Source: Mesorhizobium sp. SARCC-RB16n (lineage in GTDB: Bacteria > Pseudomonadota > Alphaproteobacteria > Rhizobiales > Rhizobiaceae). Taken from it: a stretch of DNA of 64,000 nucleotides. The notes below the pieces were generated by a model that searched no databases, had not been told where the DNA came from, and saw only the letters and a program-made list of their open reading frames with translations. Shown piece after piece: positions 1-10,243 of this stretch. Each line of letters begins with the position of its first letter. Within the stretch, counting starts at the first letter, position 1. Made by a program: the position numbers and the translations under genes. The stretch spans positions 124,001 to 188,000 of the forward strand of contig NZ_ML703258.1 of assembly GCF_008520305.1 (NCBI RefSeq), read 5' to 3'.

Positions 1-2454
1 GTCGATCAGCCGAAGGGCACCCTAAACGGTCCGAAACAGAGTTATACGCTCAATACCAACGATCAAATCGTAAAACCAGACCAATACCAAAACCTTATCA
101 TAGCTTACCGAAACGGCTCACCGGTTCGCATTCGCGACATCGGCAATGTGACAGCGGGGCCGGAAAACGTCTTCAACGCGGGCTGGAACAATGACCAGCG
201 CGCGGTTTTCCTCACGATCCAGCGCCAGCCCGGCGCCAACGTGATCGACACGGTTGATCGCGTCAAGGCGTTGTTGCCGCAGCTCCAAGCCTCAATCCCC
301 CCGGCGATCAAGCTCGATGTGCTTTCGGATCGAACTCAAACCATCCGCGCTTCCGTTAAGGACGTTCAGTTCACATTGATTCTCACGATTGCGCTCGTGG
401 TCATGGTCATCTTCATCTTCCTGCGTAATGTCTGGGCGACTGTCATTCCGGCCGTGACAGTGCCGCTCTCGCTCATAGGAACATTCGCCGCCCTGTACGC
501 AATGGGTTACGATCTCGACAATCTGTCGCTCATGGCGCTCTCGATCGCTGTCGGCTTCGTGGTTGATGACGCCGTTGTCGTGATCGAGAACATCACACGT
601 CACCTCGAGGAGGGCCTTTCTCCGATGGAGGCCGCCCTCAAAGGCTCCGCCGAAATTGGCTTCACCATCGTATCAATAACGCTTTCGCTAATTGCGGTCT
701 TCATTCCACTGTTCCTCATGGGTGGCTATATCGGCAAGCTGTTTCAGGAGTTTGCCATCACGGTCAGCGTCTCGCTCGTGCTGTCGCTTCTAGTCTCGCT
801 GACGCTAACCCCCATGATGTGTGCCCGCCTCCTGAAGCGTCCAACCGAGACGCACGGGCGCCTTTATATGTTCTTCGAGCGCGGCTTCGATGGCTTACTT
901 GGCGCGTATGAGCGGGCTCTTCGTCTAGCCCTGAAGCACCGGTTCATCACACTGCTCGTAATGCTCGCCACGATCGGGCTCACCGGCTACCTTTACTCTG
1001 TCGTTCCCAAGGGCTTCTTCCCGCAACAGGATACCGGAATGATAACCGGGATCGCGGAAGCAGCGCCGGATGTCTCATCTCAGGCGATGAGCGCGCGCAT
1101 ACAGGCAGCCATCCGCGTGGTGATCGCGGATCCGGCAGTCGCTTCGGTTGGGTCCAGCATCGGGCCTTCCGGTGCGACCTCCACCCTTAATCAAGGCCGC
1201 CTCTTCATCGCCCTGAAACCGCGCGAGCAGCGCGATGCTTCCGCCGACCAGGTCATCAATCGCCTGCAAGCTTCATTGGCTAAAATCGAGGGCATCAGGC
1301 TCTACATGCAAGCAGCGCAAGATATCACCGTCGGGGCACGTGTCGCCAAAACGCAATATCAGTACTCGTTGACGGATGCAGATTCCAACGAGTTGGATCA
1401 CTGGTCGGCCTTCTTCCTCGAAAAGCTGCAAGCGCTGCCCTTGATCTCGGACGTGGCAACGGACCAGGAAAGTGGCGGACCGCGGCTCAACGTGACCGTC
1501 AACCGCGAAGTCGCATCGAGCTTCGGCATCCTGCCTGGGACGATCGACAACATTCTGGACGATGCCTTCGGGCAGCGAATTGTCTCGACCATCTACACGC
1601 CGCTGAACCAATACCACGTCGTGCTCGAGGTCGACCCGCGCTTCCAAACCGGACCCGAGGCACTCAGCGACATCTATACACCCTCATCTGCCGGGCAGCA
1701 GGTACCGCTCGACACCCTGGTCAAGAAGGCGGTCACAACAGCGCCGAGCGTGGTCAACCATCAGGGCCTGTTCCCCTCGACTACGATCTCGTTCAACCTG
1801 AAAGCGGGCGTGGCACTCGGCGACGCGGTCAACGCCATTCACCAAATCGAACAGGAAAGCGGGAAGCCGGCGTCGCTCACGACCACTTTCCAAGGTAATG
1901 CGAACGCCTTCACGTCAGCCCTGTCGGGAGAAGTGATGCTGGTCTTGGTCGCGCTTGTGGTCATTTATATTATCCTCGGCGTCCTCTACGAGAGTCTGAT
2001 TCATCCCATCACCATTTTATCGACGTTGCCGTCGGCCGGCATCGGTGCGCTACTGTTGCTGATGGTCGCGCAGAGACCGCTCGACGTAATAGGCATGATC
2101 GGCATCATCCTGCTCATCGGCATTGTCAAGAAGAACGGCATCATGCTCGTCGACTTCGCACTCGAGCGCGAACGCATCGAGGGACTGACCCCAGAGGAAT
2201 CAATCTATCAAGCGTGCCGGCTACGGTTCCGTCCGATCCTCATGACTACTGTTGCGGCGCTCCTCGGCGGGCTTCCGCTGATGCTCGGCACCGGCGTTGG
2301 ATCTGAACTCCGCCAGCCACTCGGCTACACTATCGTCGGGGGCCTGCTGCTTTCTCAGCTGTTGACGCTCTTTACCACGCCGATCGTCTACCTCTACCTC
2401 GACCAACTCAGCGGGTTAGTGCGGCGCCGGCGCCAGCCGGAGAAAGAGGCGTAG
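1..2454 (+). CDS. RND efflux permease, MdtB/MdtC-like, 5' end outside window
   Basis: Inner-membrane subunit of a proton-driven RND multidrug efflux pump. The frame is already open at base 1, so only about the last 817 residues are visible. It has the paired TM4 aspartates (FVVDDAVVVIEN) and the TM10 lysine (GIVKKNGIMLVDFA), which make up the proton relay in AcrB-type pumps. The first visible residues (SYTLNTNDQ) look more like the MdtB/MdtC subgroup than AcrB; this is a recognition call. The visible part holds the TM2-6 block, the second large periplasmic porter loop and the TM8-12 block. The protein ends normally with an Arg-rich cytoplasmic tail. The membrane-fusion and outer-membrane partners are not seen downstream and presumably lie to the left. 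A broken C-terminal copy of a related permease occurs at 23315-23640. Confidence 0.93.
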   Translation, partial: VDQPKGTLNGPKQSYTLNTNDQIVKPDQYQNLIIAYRNGSPVRIRDIGNVTAGPENVFNAGWNNDQRAVFLTIQRQPGANVIDTVDRVKALLPQLQASIPPAIKLDVLSDRTQTIRASVKDVQFTLILTIALVVMVIFIFLRNVWATVIPAVTVPLSLIGTFAALYAMGYDLDNLSLMALSIAVGFVVDDAVVVIENITRHLEEGLSPMEAALKGSAEIGFTIVSITLSLIAVFIPLFLMGGYIGKLFQEFAITVSVSLVLSLLVSLTLTPMMCARLLKRPTETHGRLYMFFERGFDGLLGAYERALRLALKHRFITLLVMLATIGLTGYLYSVVPKGFFPQQDTGMITGIAEAAPDVSSQAMSARIQAAIRVVIADPAVASVGSSIGPSGATSTLNQGRLFIALKPREQRDASADQVINRLQASLAKIEGIRLYMQAAQDITVGARVAKTQYQYSLTDADSNELDHWSAFFLEKLQALPLISDVATDQESGGPRLNVTVNREVASSFGILPGTIDNILDDAFGQRIVSTIYTPLNQYHVVLEVDPRFQTGPEALSDIYTPSSAGQQVPLDTLVKKAVTTAPSVVNHQGLFPSTTISFNLKAGVALGDAVNAIHQIEQESGKPASLTTTFQGNANAFTSALSGEVMLVLVALVVIYIILGVLYESLIHPITILSTLPSAGIGALLLLMVAQRPLDVIGMIGIILLIGIVKKNGIMLVDFALERERIEGLTPEESIYQACRLRFRPILMTTVAALLGGLPLMLGTGVGSELRQPLGYTIVGGLLLSQLLTLFTTPIVYLYLDQLSGLVRRRRQPEKEA

Positions 2455-2527
2455 AATTCGCTTGAGCGTCTCCTGCTCAACATCGGATCCAGTCAGGAGG
2501 CTCCGACCGACCAAAGACGTCGATTAA

Positions 2528-2902
2528 CAAGCGGGCGAACCATCTATCTCTGCCAGCGAGGTCGCGATCTTTGTGACGGGCGCACATTTCCACACAGCCT
2601 ACGAACTCTATGCCCATGTTCTTGTCGCTGAGGCGAGTGGGCTGGCTGAGGAAACAATCGCAACCATCGCAGCCGGGCAATGTCCGGTGGACCTGACGCA
2701 CCAGCAAGCGGCAGCATACGATGTCGCTTCCGCGCTGGTATCGGGGAGGCTTCTTCCCGATCTGGTCTATCACCAGGCGGTGAAAACCTTCGGCGCGGAT
2801 GGCGCCGCCGAACTCATTTACCTGACCGGCCTTTACAGCCTCGTATCGGTGATATTGAACGGCTTCGACGTGCCGGTACCGGAGAGCAGGAATGACCTCT
2901 GA
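2528..2902 (+). pseudogene. Carboxymuconolactone decarboxylase-family remnant, N-terminus missing
   Basis: The frame reads EVAIFVTGAHFHTAYELYAH, the usual helix of the carboxymuconolactone decarboxylase/AhpD-like fold before its active-site region, and continues through the C-terminal helices to a normal stop. Family members are usually 150-190 residues. Here only about 110-124 are in frame, because a TAA stop at 2525 precedes the conserved part and no N-terminal half can be found upstream. A GTG at 2573 could serve as an internal start, but it sits inside the conserved helix, so truncation is the better reading. An ATG at 2891 overlaps the end and opens an 11-codon frame (MTSEHASVALK), which may be the 5' stub of another lost gene. 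Confidence 0.6.
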
Positions 2903-3211
2903 ACACGCCAGTGTTGCGCTGAAGTAGCTGTGCTGGCGATCGCGTTGCTGGCGTGCTGACGATCCCATTGCCCGCGCCGTTCAGGTTTATCGGCCCAATA
3001 TAAGACTGGACCGCCCTGAACTCGAATAGCGTCTATGACGTTGCAACAGCAACCGCGAGGAAGCGACGTTCATCAAATCTAAATCGGGACGTTTGAGCTG
3101 CCTCGCGCAGTCCTGAATAGGGTCTCCGGCGGCACGACGCCGCACCTTTGTCAGGCTGCTTAGACCCGAGCGCGCCAGTCCCCCTAACTGGCAGAATGAC
3201 GCGGTCGGATG

Positions 3212-4329
3212 TCACGACTGGTATGCCGGCATGATCAGGGGAAGAATTATTTTCCCCCGGGATAGATGAGCCGTCGGGCTGCGGATTGCCTCAACTTGCC
3301 TTTTCAGCATCCCCGTTACCGCAAACTCAGCGCCGGTCACCAACGCAGCAGCATCGGACGCCAGGAAGACTGCGATTGGTGAAATATCCTCCGGCTGCAG
3401 CCAGCCTACCTGGAGCGGCACGGTCGGTGCACGCGCTTCCCAAGCCTCCTGCGCGGGATTAGCGGTGGGCGTTCTATTCGATTGCTCGATCGCAGCCCGA
3501 AAGCGCTGCTCATTGTAAGTTAGTGGGGTGCCGACCAAGCCGGGCAATATCGCGTTGACCGTGATGTTGTGCTGACCAAGCTCGAGCGCCGCGGATTTCA
3601 TCAGGCCGAGAATGCCCCATTTCGAGGCGGAATAACTCGCGCCATCTTTGGTCCCCATCCTCCCCTGCATAGATGAAAGCAGGATGAGGCGACCATAGTT
3701 GCGAGCAACCATTCTGGGACCGAAAGCGCGTATGGTATTGGCCGTGCCGTTGAGATTGTTTTCAATCTGATCCCGCCAATCCATGTCATCCATTTGCATC
3801 AACCTTGGATCGCTGCATTGGCGACCACAATGTCGATCTTCCCGTAGTCACGTTCGACCTGGTCCGCGACCCGGCGTAGCACCGCGATGTCGCGGATATC
3901 AGCCTTCACAGCCGCTCCGCGGACCATATTGCTGGATCTGCGCAACAGTCTCCGAAAGCTCCTTGTCCGTCGCGGGAAGCGCATCTGCCGTGGGGCTCAC
4001 CGGACCCTGTCGAGCGCGATAACGTCCGCACCGTTTGCAGCAAATTCGACCGCGATGGCGCGACCGATGCCGCGAGCGATTCCGGTAACGACCGCGACCT
4101 TGCCCGACAGGGTCGAACCCCGGCCGGGTAGGATCGGGCCAGCAGACCTGCCCTTGGGTGGTGTCGGATAAGGACCAGGTACGGGCTCGGCAGCGGGCGC
4201 ATGCGCCATTGGTGCTGACGAAGCCGCGCTGGCCTGGCTGCTGGATGCCAACGTGGCAATCGCAACCCCGCTGCCTAAAAGCAAGGTGCGGCGGGTGGTG
4301 GCCCCGGTTCTCGCCTTGTTGCGTTCCAT
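3212..4329 (-). pseudogene. Tat-exported SDR oxidoreductase, broken by about three frameshifts
   Basis: Full-length remnant of a short-chain dehydrogenase/reductase. The ATG at 4329 has a good ribosome site (AAAGGAAAC). The first ~30 residues look like a twin-arginine signal (TRRTLLLGSG). The Rossmann motif follows (KVAVVTGIARGIGRAIA), then in a second frame PVSPTADALPATDKELSET, in a third AVKADIRDI and IDIVVANAA, and in a fourth segment the catalytic Ser and Tyr-Lys (LILLSSMQGRMG, ASYSASKWGILG) and the C-terminal region. The breaks fall near 4005, 3915 and 3800. SDRs with this layout often act as mycofactocin-linked or alcohol/carveol-type dehydrogenases, but the substrate cannot be read here. 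The AraC-type gene just upstream on the same strand is a likely former regulator. Confidence 0.8.
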
Positions 4330-4456
4330 CTCGTTTCCTTTCAAAGCCTCATAAGCCGCAAGTTTCTTCGCGACCATCGGAGCTCCGAACCGATCACGAA
4401 AGAGCCGGGTGTCGGTTTGATCGGATCCGTCCTGCCGTGGCGGCCGGAAGCGCCAG

Positions 4457-5482
4457 TCAGCAAGGGGCAGCCGCCTGGCTGCGCGAGTAGGCAGTGGGCG
4501 TGAAGCCGGTCAGCTTGCGGAAGGTGGCCGTGAACGCGCTGGTCTCGCTGAAGCCCACGGTGAGACCTATTTCTGTCACCGACATCGCAGATTCAACGAG
4601 CAGCACCATTGCCCGTTCGATGCGACGCGTGACATGGTACCGATGAGGCGGCACGCCGAATGAACGCTTGAAGGCTCTGGCGAAATGATATGTGCTTAGG
4701 CGCGCGAGTTGGGCGAGATCCGAAAGTGATATCGGTTCTGCGAGATGCTCTTCAATGTGGGCAGCAACCACTCGTTGCTGCCATGCGGCAAGACCGCCGC
4801 GGACAGGAGTGTCGGCTTGCGAAGCCGCTTGATCGAGGCGGCATAGCTCACGGGCAAGCACGACGGCCAGCGCCTCAAGATACGATGCATCGCCTGCAGC
4901 GGCCCTTTCGACGACTTTTCCGAGATTGAGCGCCAGCGCCAGGAGCACCGCATCCTCGAAGAAGAGCCGCGGCATCGGCACATCGGGGTTCGGTACCTGG
5001 GCCGGATCGAAATACACGAAAATGATCCGCGTAACGCCCTGCGCCTCATGCCAGTCGTGATAAGCATGATTCGCAGGCACGAAGCTTGTTCTCCCCGTCC
5101 GGTCCTTCAAGCCAGATCGTGGCAGACCGTCCACAAAAGTCTCGCCTGCGCGCCGAACGCCTTGCTCCCAAACGGCGAGCAGATGCACGGGGGCGTTGAA
5201 ATGGTACTCGGCTCTGATGTCATCCCTGGTCTCGACGATCTCGGCGATCATGCCGCCGCAGGTCACGACTCGCCGTGTGGCCGCATAGGCCGGGGATATC
5301 TCGACAAGCGGACCAACAAGCCCGTTACATGTGACTGTATCGAGTTGGCCAGCGACGTGCGCCGTCTCGCGTCTGCTGGAAAGGCTTCTCGGCATCGGCC
5401 GCGACGGCAGTGCTGGAGGCAAAACATCGCGACCAGCGGTGGCAAATGGCTCACGCTTCGAGAGTGACGAGTCTAACAGCAT
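4457..5482 (-). CDS. AraC-family transcriptional regulator
   Basis: One-component transcription factor. The C-terminal ~100 residues form the double helix-turn-helix of the AraC/XylS family, including LSDLAQLARLSTYHFARAFK and the second-helix signature VGFSETSAFTATFRKLTGFTP. The N-terminal ~220 residues are a cupin-like sensor region (NAPVHLLAVWEQGVRRAGE). The start at 5482 is chosen because AAGGTG sits 5 nt before the ATG; the frame could also open 24 bases further upstream at a GTG without a ribosome site. It lies directly upstream of, and on the same strand as, the broken SDR gene, so it probably controlled that gene. The effector is unknown. Confidence 0.88.
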   Translation of the reverse strand: MLLDSSLSKREPFATAGRDVLPPALPSRPMPRSLSSRRETAHVAGQLDTVTCNGLVGPLVEISPAYAATRRVVTCGGMIAEIVETRDDIRAEYHFNAPVHLLAVWEQGVRRAGETFVDGLPRSGLKDRTGRTSFVPANHAYHDWHEAQGVTRIIFVYFDPAQVPNPDVPMPRLFFEDAVLLALALNLGKVVERAAAGDASYLEALAVVLARELCRLDQAASQADTPVRGGLAAWQQRVVAAHIEEHLAEPISLSDLAQLARLSTYHFARAFKRSFGVPPHRYHVTRRIERAMVLLVESAMSVTEIGLTVGFSETSAFTATFRKLTGFTPTAYSRSQAAAPC

Positions 5483-5827
5483 TAGCGCACCTTGCGGGTT
5501 GGACACCTTTATTCCGTGCCGTGCGCTTTAGTTACGTGAGACCTGCGAACCTCTCCATCGTACACCGGTAAACGCTGGTAAAATCTCGGTTTGGCGAGCC
5601 TATACTTGTGTATGATTGTTCCCAAGTCACTGGGTGTGATCGACTGTTTTGGCCGCAGATCTGGCAGCGAGCCATCGCACCGGAAGCGTTTTGCTCACCG
5701 GGTTAAAGCCGAACCGGCATGTGTCCGAAACCAAAGAACCTTGTTGAGTGAAGCGCGCGAATTCGGCACTCTCGCCTGACTACCGAACGCATGCCATCTC
5801 AAGCTTGGCGGCAAGCCGGCTGTTGCC
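5483..5827. other. Intergenic region, no gene seen
   Basis: About 345 bases between the AraC-family start and the end of the histidine kinase gene. No convincing reading frame with a ribosome site or family resemblance was found. The part near 5520-5620 is more A+T-rich than its surroundings and presumably holds the promoter of the AraC-family gene, but no clear promoter boxes can be assigned. Confidence 0.4.
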
Positions 5828-7396
5828 TCAGAGTTGGGCGGTCCCATACCGGGCATCGCCCGAGGAGATGGACACCGCCTGGGAGCCGGCGCCTTCTTGG
5901 GCGGGCACGGAGAACCGAAAAATGGCCCCTCGAGGTTCGTTCGCCGCAGCCGACAGCTCGCCGCCATGCCGTTCGACAATGGTGCGCGAGATAGACAGCC
6001 CCATGCCGAGCCCTCCAGACTTGGTGGTGTAGAATGCGTCGAACAGCCGCTTCAGACTTTGCGGGTCCATCTGGGGACCAGTGTCGCACACCTCAACGAG
6101 AATCGCCGACGGCTCCGCTCGGCAGGTTCTGATCAGCAATTCTCGTGAGCCCTCGCGAACGCCAGCCATAGCCTCGATAGCGTTGATAATCAGGTTGAGC
6201 ATGACCTGTTGTAACTGGACCCGATCCCCACGGATGGGCGGCAATCCCTCCGTAAGCTCCAGCCGAAGCTGAGCGCCATTTGCCAGGACTTGCCGTCGAG
6301 TGAGGGCCACGACTTCGAGCATCAAGCCGTTGACATGGAGGAGCTCAGAGCGCCGAGGTGATTTCATGAACAGGGCACGAATGCGCTGAACGACTTCCGA
6401 AACCCGGGTCCCTTCATTGACGATGCTGCGGAGAGCATGTCGCGCTTCCTCGAGGTTCGGCTGCAGACCACCCAGCCAACGCAAGGCGGCTTGTGCATTC
6501 GTGACCACAGCGGCAACCGGCTGATTCACCTCGTGCGCAATTGAAGCAGTGAGTTGGCCCATGGTTACCACTCGGTTTGCATGCGCGAGTTCGGACTGGA
6601 GCCGCTCACGCTCGATCATGCTGTCCTTCAGAACCTGGACCGCGGCAGCCATCTTGCCGACCTCGTCGCTGCTGTCGATCCTTGGCACCTCGACGGCGGT
6701 GAACCCCTTGGCGAGCGTGGTTATTGCTTCCGTGAGCCGCCTTATGGGCGCGGCAATGGACCGGGTGATAAGCAGGGCCATCACCGCCGCTATGACCAAC
6801 GAGGCTGCGCAGCCAAGCACCGTTGTCGCATATGCTGCCTTAAAGGCCTTTCGCTGAGTGACGTCTCGCCCTGCAAGGAGCTCCACCTCAGCTTTCTCGA
6901 TCTCCTCGGCTTCCGCGTGAATAAGATCGATCAAGGTTCTGCCAGCCATTGACCTTTCAATGGCACGCGCACCCTCCTGCCCCTCGGGCGTTGCCATGAG
7001 AGCAATTTCCCGCTCCCCAACGCTTGATCGCCATTTCTTCTCCAGATCATCAAGCGTGTTGAGCCGACTCTGCTGGGAAGGGCTGTCTTTAGTTAAATCC
7101 TTCAGCTTGCTTATTAATACCTCGTATCTAGCATTGCTCTGGCGGGAAGACTCCAGAAACCTGTCGTCACCGGTAAGTACGTAGCCGCGGAGGTTCGACT
7201 CCTGATTCAGCACGGCGTGCCTTGCTGCGCTGAGGCTGAGCATTACGTCGGTGGTATGGATGCGCCAATTTTTGGCTTCCTCGACTACTAGAAGCCGGTC
7301 GTAAACGACTGCGCTGCTCACAAAAATGGTCGCAAGCACCACGATAAACGCCGCTAGCAGCTTGCTTAAAATCGGCAGGTTTGCCAAAGCGGACAC
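5828..7396 (-). CDS. CHASE3-HAMP sensor histidine kinase
   Basis: Membrane sensor kinase of 522 residues. Start chosen at the GTG at 7396, with GGAGGAG just upstream. Order of parts: TM helix (about 10-32), periplasmic CHASE3-type helical sensor (SAARHAVLNQESNLRGYVLTG is typical), second TM (about 185-205), HAMP linker with IAAPIRRLTEAI, dimerisation/phosphoacceptor H-box QLTASIAHEVNQPVAAVV (His near 288), then the ATPase domain with N-box LNLIINAIEA and G-box GLGMGLSISR. The H-box type is the one seen in FixL/DctB-like rhizobial kinases. No response regulator is adjacent. The FixJ-like regulators at 12260-12916 and 13504-13908 on the same strand are candidate partners, which is inference only. 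Confidence 0.92.
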   Translation of the reverse strand: MSALANLPILSKLLAAFIVVLATIFVSSAVVYDRLLVVEEAKNWRIHTTDVMLSLSAARHAVLNQESNLRGYVLTGDDRFLESSRQSNARYEVLISKLKDLTKDSPSQQSRLNTLDDLEKKWRSSVGEREIALMATPEGQEGARAIERSMAGRTLIDLIHAEAEEIEKAEVELLAGRDVTQRKAFKAAYATTVLGCAASLVIAAVMALLITRSIAAPIRRLTEAITTLAKGFTAVEVPRIDSSDEVGKMAAAVQVLKDSMIERERLQSELAHANRVVTMGQLTASIAHEVNQPVAAVVTNAQAALRWLGGLQPNLEEARHALRSIVNEGTRVSEVVQRIRALFMKSPRRSELLHVNGLMLEVVALTRRQVLANGAQLRLELTEGLPPIRGDRVQLQQVMLNLIINAIEAMAGVREGSRELLIRTCRAEPSAILVEVCDTGPQMDPQSLKRLFDAFYTTKSGGLGMGLSISRTIVERHGGELSAAANEPRGAIFRFSVPAQEGAGSQAVSISSGDARYGTAQL

Positions 7397-7578
7397 ACAA
7401 ACTCCTCCAGGCCGCGGCGAACCCTTCGGGGGCCTCACTTCAGATTCTACAGTCCGGCCGGGGCATATGCACGTCGATTCTCCCGTCAAGCCCTTCAGAA
7501 CACGGCAGCGAGCCCCAAGGAGGTCATGGCCTGTGGCCCTTGCTCATGTCCGTTCCAAGATGACGATGCAGGATAGCA

Positions 7579-9771
7579 TCATAACCAGTTGAGCGCGGGC
7601 TTCACCTTCGCTGGGGTAAACGGCATCGAACGGAGCCGCGCGCCGGTCGCCTCGAAGATGGCATTGCCGATTGCGGCGGGCACAACCGCGCAGGCCGGTT
7701 CGCCGCCGCCCCATGGTGGTTCGTTCGGTCGATCAATCAGATCGATCACCACGTCGGGAACTTCGGGAAAGGTCAGGATCGGATAGGTGGCCCAGTCTAG
7801 GCTGGTCACCATGGCGTGGTCGAAGGTCACTTCCTCCTTCAGTACTCGGCTCACCGTCTGCACGATGCAGCCTTCGATCTGATTGCGCAGTCCGTCCGGA
7901 TTGACGATCTGGCCGCAATCATGCGCGATATAGAAGCGCTGGACCGCAATCTCCCCTGTCTTTCGGTTGATACGCACCTCTGCGACGGCGCCAACATAGG
8001 TACGGACCAGCTCGTATTTGACGTAGGCGAGGCCGCGCCCGGTAACGACGTGCGCGCTCCGATCGGGCTGTGGCCGCGCACGCCAGTTGCTAAGCGTGGC
8101 GAGTCGCTCCAGAAGCTCATTGCCGCGCCGGTCGTCGAGATGTTCGAGGCGGTATTCCAGTGGATCGGCGTGCAGTTCCGCGGCGATCTCATCCATGAAA
8201 GACTCGTTCGCAAACGTGTTTTGCAGTCGTCCAGGAGAACGGATCCAGGACGGCTTGAGCGGCGTCGATTCGAGCCGATGCGCGGTCGTCTTCACGTTCG
8301 GAAAGGTGTACGGGATGGCGAGATCGTTGAGGACGCCGCCCGGACTAAGCTGGCTCAGATCTTTCAGCCCGGCAAGACCGGCGCCGACAAGCTCCACTAA
8401 CGTGGGGCCGCCTTGAGGAATAAACAGCTCGGATTCCCATGCGACGAGCTCATGACCCTGATTGATGCCGGCACGCATGTCGAGGAGAGTGGGCGGCCCT
8501 TTCGGATCCCAGCCATGCTCGTCGGCGCGCATCCATTGGACTCGGACCGGACTGCCTACGGCCCGCGCCAATAGGGCCGCGTCCGCCGCCGCGTCCTCGT
8601 GGCCGTTGCGTCCATAGCAACCGGCGCCTTCGACGTAGACACAGCGCACCTTTGCGTCCGAAAGCTCGAGCATCGCCGCCAGCTGCTTGCGAAGATTGTG
8701 TGTGGCCTGGGAGGCGGTCCAGCAGGTGACAGCGCCTTCGCTAAAGGACGCGACCGCACAGGAAGGTCCGATGGAGCCATGCGTCTGTATAGCAAAATCA
8801 TAAGTCGCCGAGAGTTTGCGTGGCGTCACCGCCATCGCCGATGCCGACGAGCCCACATTGCTCAGGACATCGTCATGGACAATCCTCGTGTTGCGGACGT
8901 GTTCCCAGAGCTGCGTCTGGTCAGGCAGCCCTTCCCATCTCGACCAAGTCACGGTTAGTTGCTGGGCCGCCTTGACCGCGCTCCATTCGGTCTCGGCGAC
9001 GACGCCGAGAAAGTTACCGAGGCGGACTACTCGGACGATGCCAGGGATGTCGCTTATTGACGACTCCTCATATGAGATGAGCTTCGAGCCTATCCCTGAC
9101 GGCCGGATGACGCGGCCGTGCAGCATGCCCGGGAGTTTGAAATCCTGCATGTAGGTGAATCGTCCATTTACCTTTTGCGGAATATCGAGGCGCGCGACCG
9201 GCTTTCCAACGATCGTATATTCGGAGACTCGTTTTTCGGGAGCGTTCGGATCGACGTCGATGGCGAGCGAGTCGCCGCTGACGAGCTGACCGATCGGGAT
9301 CTCTTGGCCGTTGGAGGCTCTCACGACCCCGTCCTGGACCAAGACCGACGAAAGCTCAACCTCAAGGTCCGCAGCTGCCTTTCGGAGAAGCGCCTGACGC
9401 GCGGTAGCCGCCGCTCGACGCAATTGCATTCCACCTCTCTCGATGGAATAGCTGCCGCTCGTGGTTCCCTGGTCCGGCGTTAGCGCCGTGTCGCCCTCAA
9501 TGATCGCAACTTGGCTCATCGGGACATCGAGCTCTTCTGCCACGATCTGCGTCAGGGCTGTGCGCACCCCTGTCCCAAGGTCGACCTTGCCCGAGTAGAC
9601 TGTGACCTTGCCGTCATGGTCGATGGCAAGGAAGCCTTCGACGCGGTCGGGCGATACGCTCTTCTGCGGCGCGGCCGTTTGAGCCCTTGCCCGCTCGGGG
9701 ACAACACCAAAGGTGACAATGAGAGCCCCGGCCGCAAGCAGCACAGAGCGCCGGTCCATGATAACGGTCAT
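7579..9771 (-). CDS. Molybdenum hydroxylase large subunit (isoquinoline 1-oxidoreductase beta-like), copy 1
   Basis: Molybdopterin-cytosine-dinucleotide-binding catalytic subunit of a xanthine-oxidase-family hydroxylase, 730 residues. The N-terminus has a Tat-like signal (DRRSVLLAAGALIV), so the enzyme probably faces the periplasm. The active-site glutamate is in WGGGEPACAVVPAAIGNAIF near the C-terminus, as in IorB-type subunits. It is longer than the classical XdhB fold because the two halves are fused, as usual for this subgroup. The ATG at 9771 has AGGAGG, only about 10 nt after the stop of the [2Fe-2S] subunit, so the two are translationally coupled. No cytochrome gene is attached here, unlike copy 2 at 27793-31003. 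The substrate (aldehyde or N-heterocycle) cannot be decided. Confidence 0.9.
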   Translation of the reverse strand: MTVIMDRRSVLLAAGALIVTFGVVPERARAQTAAPQKSVSPDRVEGFLAIDHDGKVTVYSGKVDLGTGVRTALTQIVAEELDVPMSQVAIIEGDTALTPDQGTTSGSYSIERGGMQLRRAAATARQALLRKAAADLEVELSSVLVQDGVVRASNGQEIPIGQLVSGDSLAIDVDPNAPEKRVSEYTIVGKPVARLDIPQKVNGRFTYMQDFKLPGMLHGRVIRPSGIGSKLISYEESSISDIPGIVRVVRLGNFLGVVAETEWSAVKAAQQLTVTWSRWEGLPDQTQLWEHVRNTRIVHDDVLSNVGSSASAMAVTPRKLSATYDFAIQTHGSIGPSCAVASFSEGAVTCWTASQATHNLRKQLAAMLELSDAKVRCVYVEGAGCYGRNGHEDAAADAALLARAVGSPVRVQWMRADEHGWDPKGPPTLLDMRAGINQGHELVAWESELFIPQGGPTLVELVGAGLAGLKDLSQLSPGGVLNDLAIPYTFPNVKTTAHRLESTPLKPSWIRSPGRLQNTFANESFMDEIAAELHADPLEYRLEHLDDRRGNELLERLATLSNWRARPQPDRSAHVVTGRGLAYVKYELVRTYVGAVAEVRINRKTGEIAVQRFYIAHDCGQIVNPDGLRNQIEGCIVQTVSRVLKEEVTFDHAMVTSLDWATYPILTFPEVPDVVIDLIDRPNEPPWGGGEPACAVVPAAIGNAIFEATGARLRSMPFTPAKVKPALNWL

Positions 9772-9781
9772 GACATCCTCC

Positions 9782-10243
9782 TCATAGGCCAGCCGCCCGC
9801 CTCACTGCGCGGACGATGCGCAAATGCGTGCCGCAACGGCAAAGATTATTCGCCAATTCCTGCTTGATTTCCTGGTCGCTAGGCTTTGCTTTGCGCCGCA
9901 GCAGTGCCGCGGACTGCATGATCATCCCGTTGATGCAATATCCACATTGGACGGCCTGCTCATCTATGAAGGCCTGTTGCAGGGGATGGGGGTCTGCATC
10001 GGAGCCGAGCCCCTCGAGAGTGACGACGTTGCTGGCTCCAACCGAAGAGAGTGGAGTTACGCACGACCGCGCTGCTTCGCCGTCGATCAGCACGGTGCAA
10101 GCCCCACACTGACCGAGGCCGCAGCCGAAGCGCGGTCCACGCAGCCCAAGCTCGTTTCTGAGCACATAGAGCAGTGGAGTATCGGGATCGGCGATGGTGA
10201 CCGATTCCATCCTGCCGTTCACGTTTAGGACTGTCGCAGCCAC
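9782..10243 (-). CDS. [2Fe-2S] subunit of molybdenum hydroxylase, copy 1
   Basis: Small electron-transfer subunit (about 153 residues) of the preceding enzyme. The plant-ferredoxin-like cluster is bound by FGCGLGQCGAC plus a later Cys (AARSC). The second cluster is bound by VQCGYCINGMIMQ and LCRCGTH. This four-motif layout is diagnostic for the small subunit of xanthine-oxidase-family enzymes. The start is taken at the GTG at 10243 (VAATVLNVNG), preceded by AGAGGA; an upstream in-frame extension to 10276 lacks a ribosome site. It is the first gene of the two-gene unit with 7579-9771. Confidence 0.92.
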   Translation of the reverse strand: MAATVLNVNGRMESVTIADPDTPLLYVLRNELGLRGPRFGCGLGQCGACTVLIDGEAARSCVTPLSSVGASNVVTLEGLGSDADPHPLQQAFIDEQAVQCGYCINGMIMQSAALLRRKAKPSDQEIKQELANNLCRCGTHLRIVRAVRRAAGL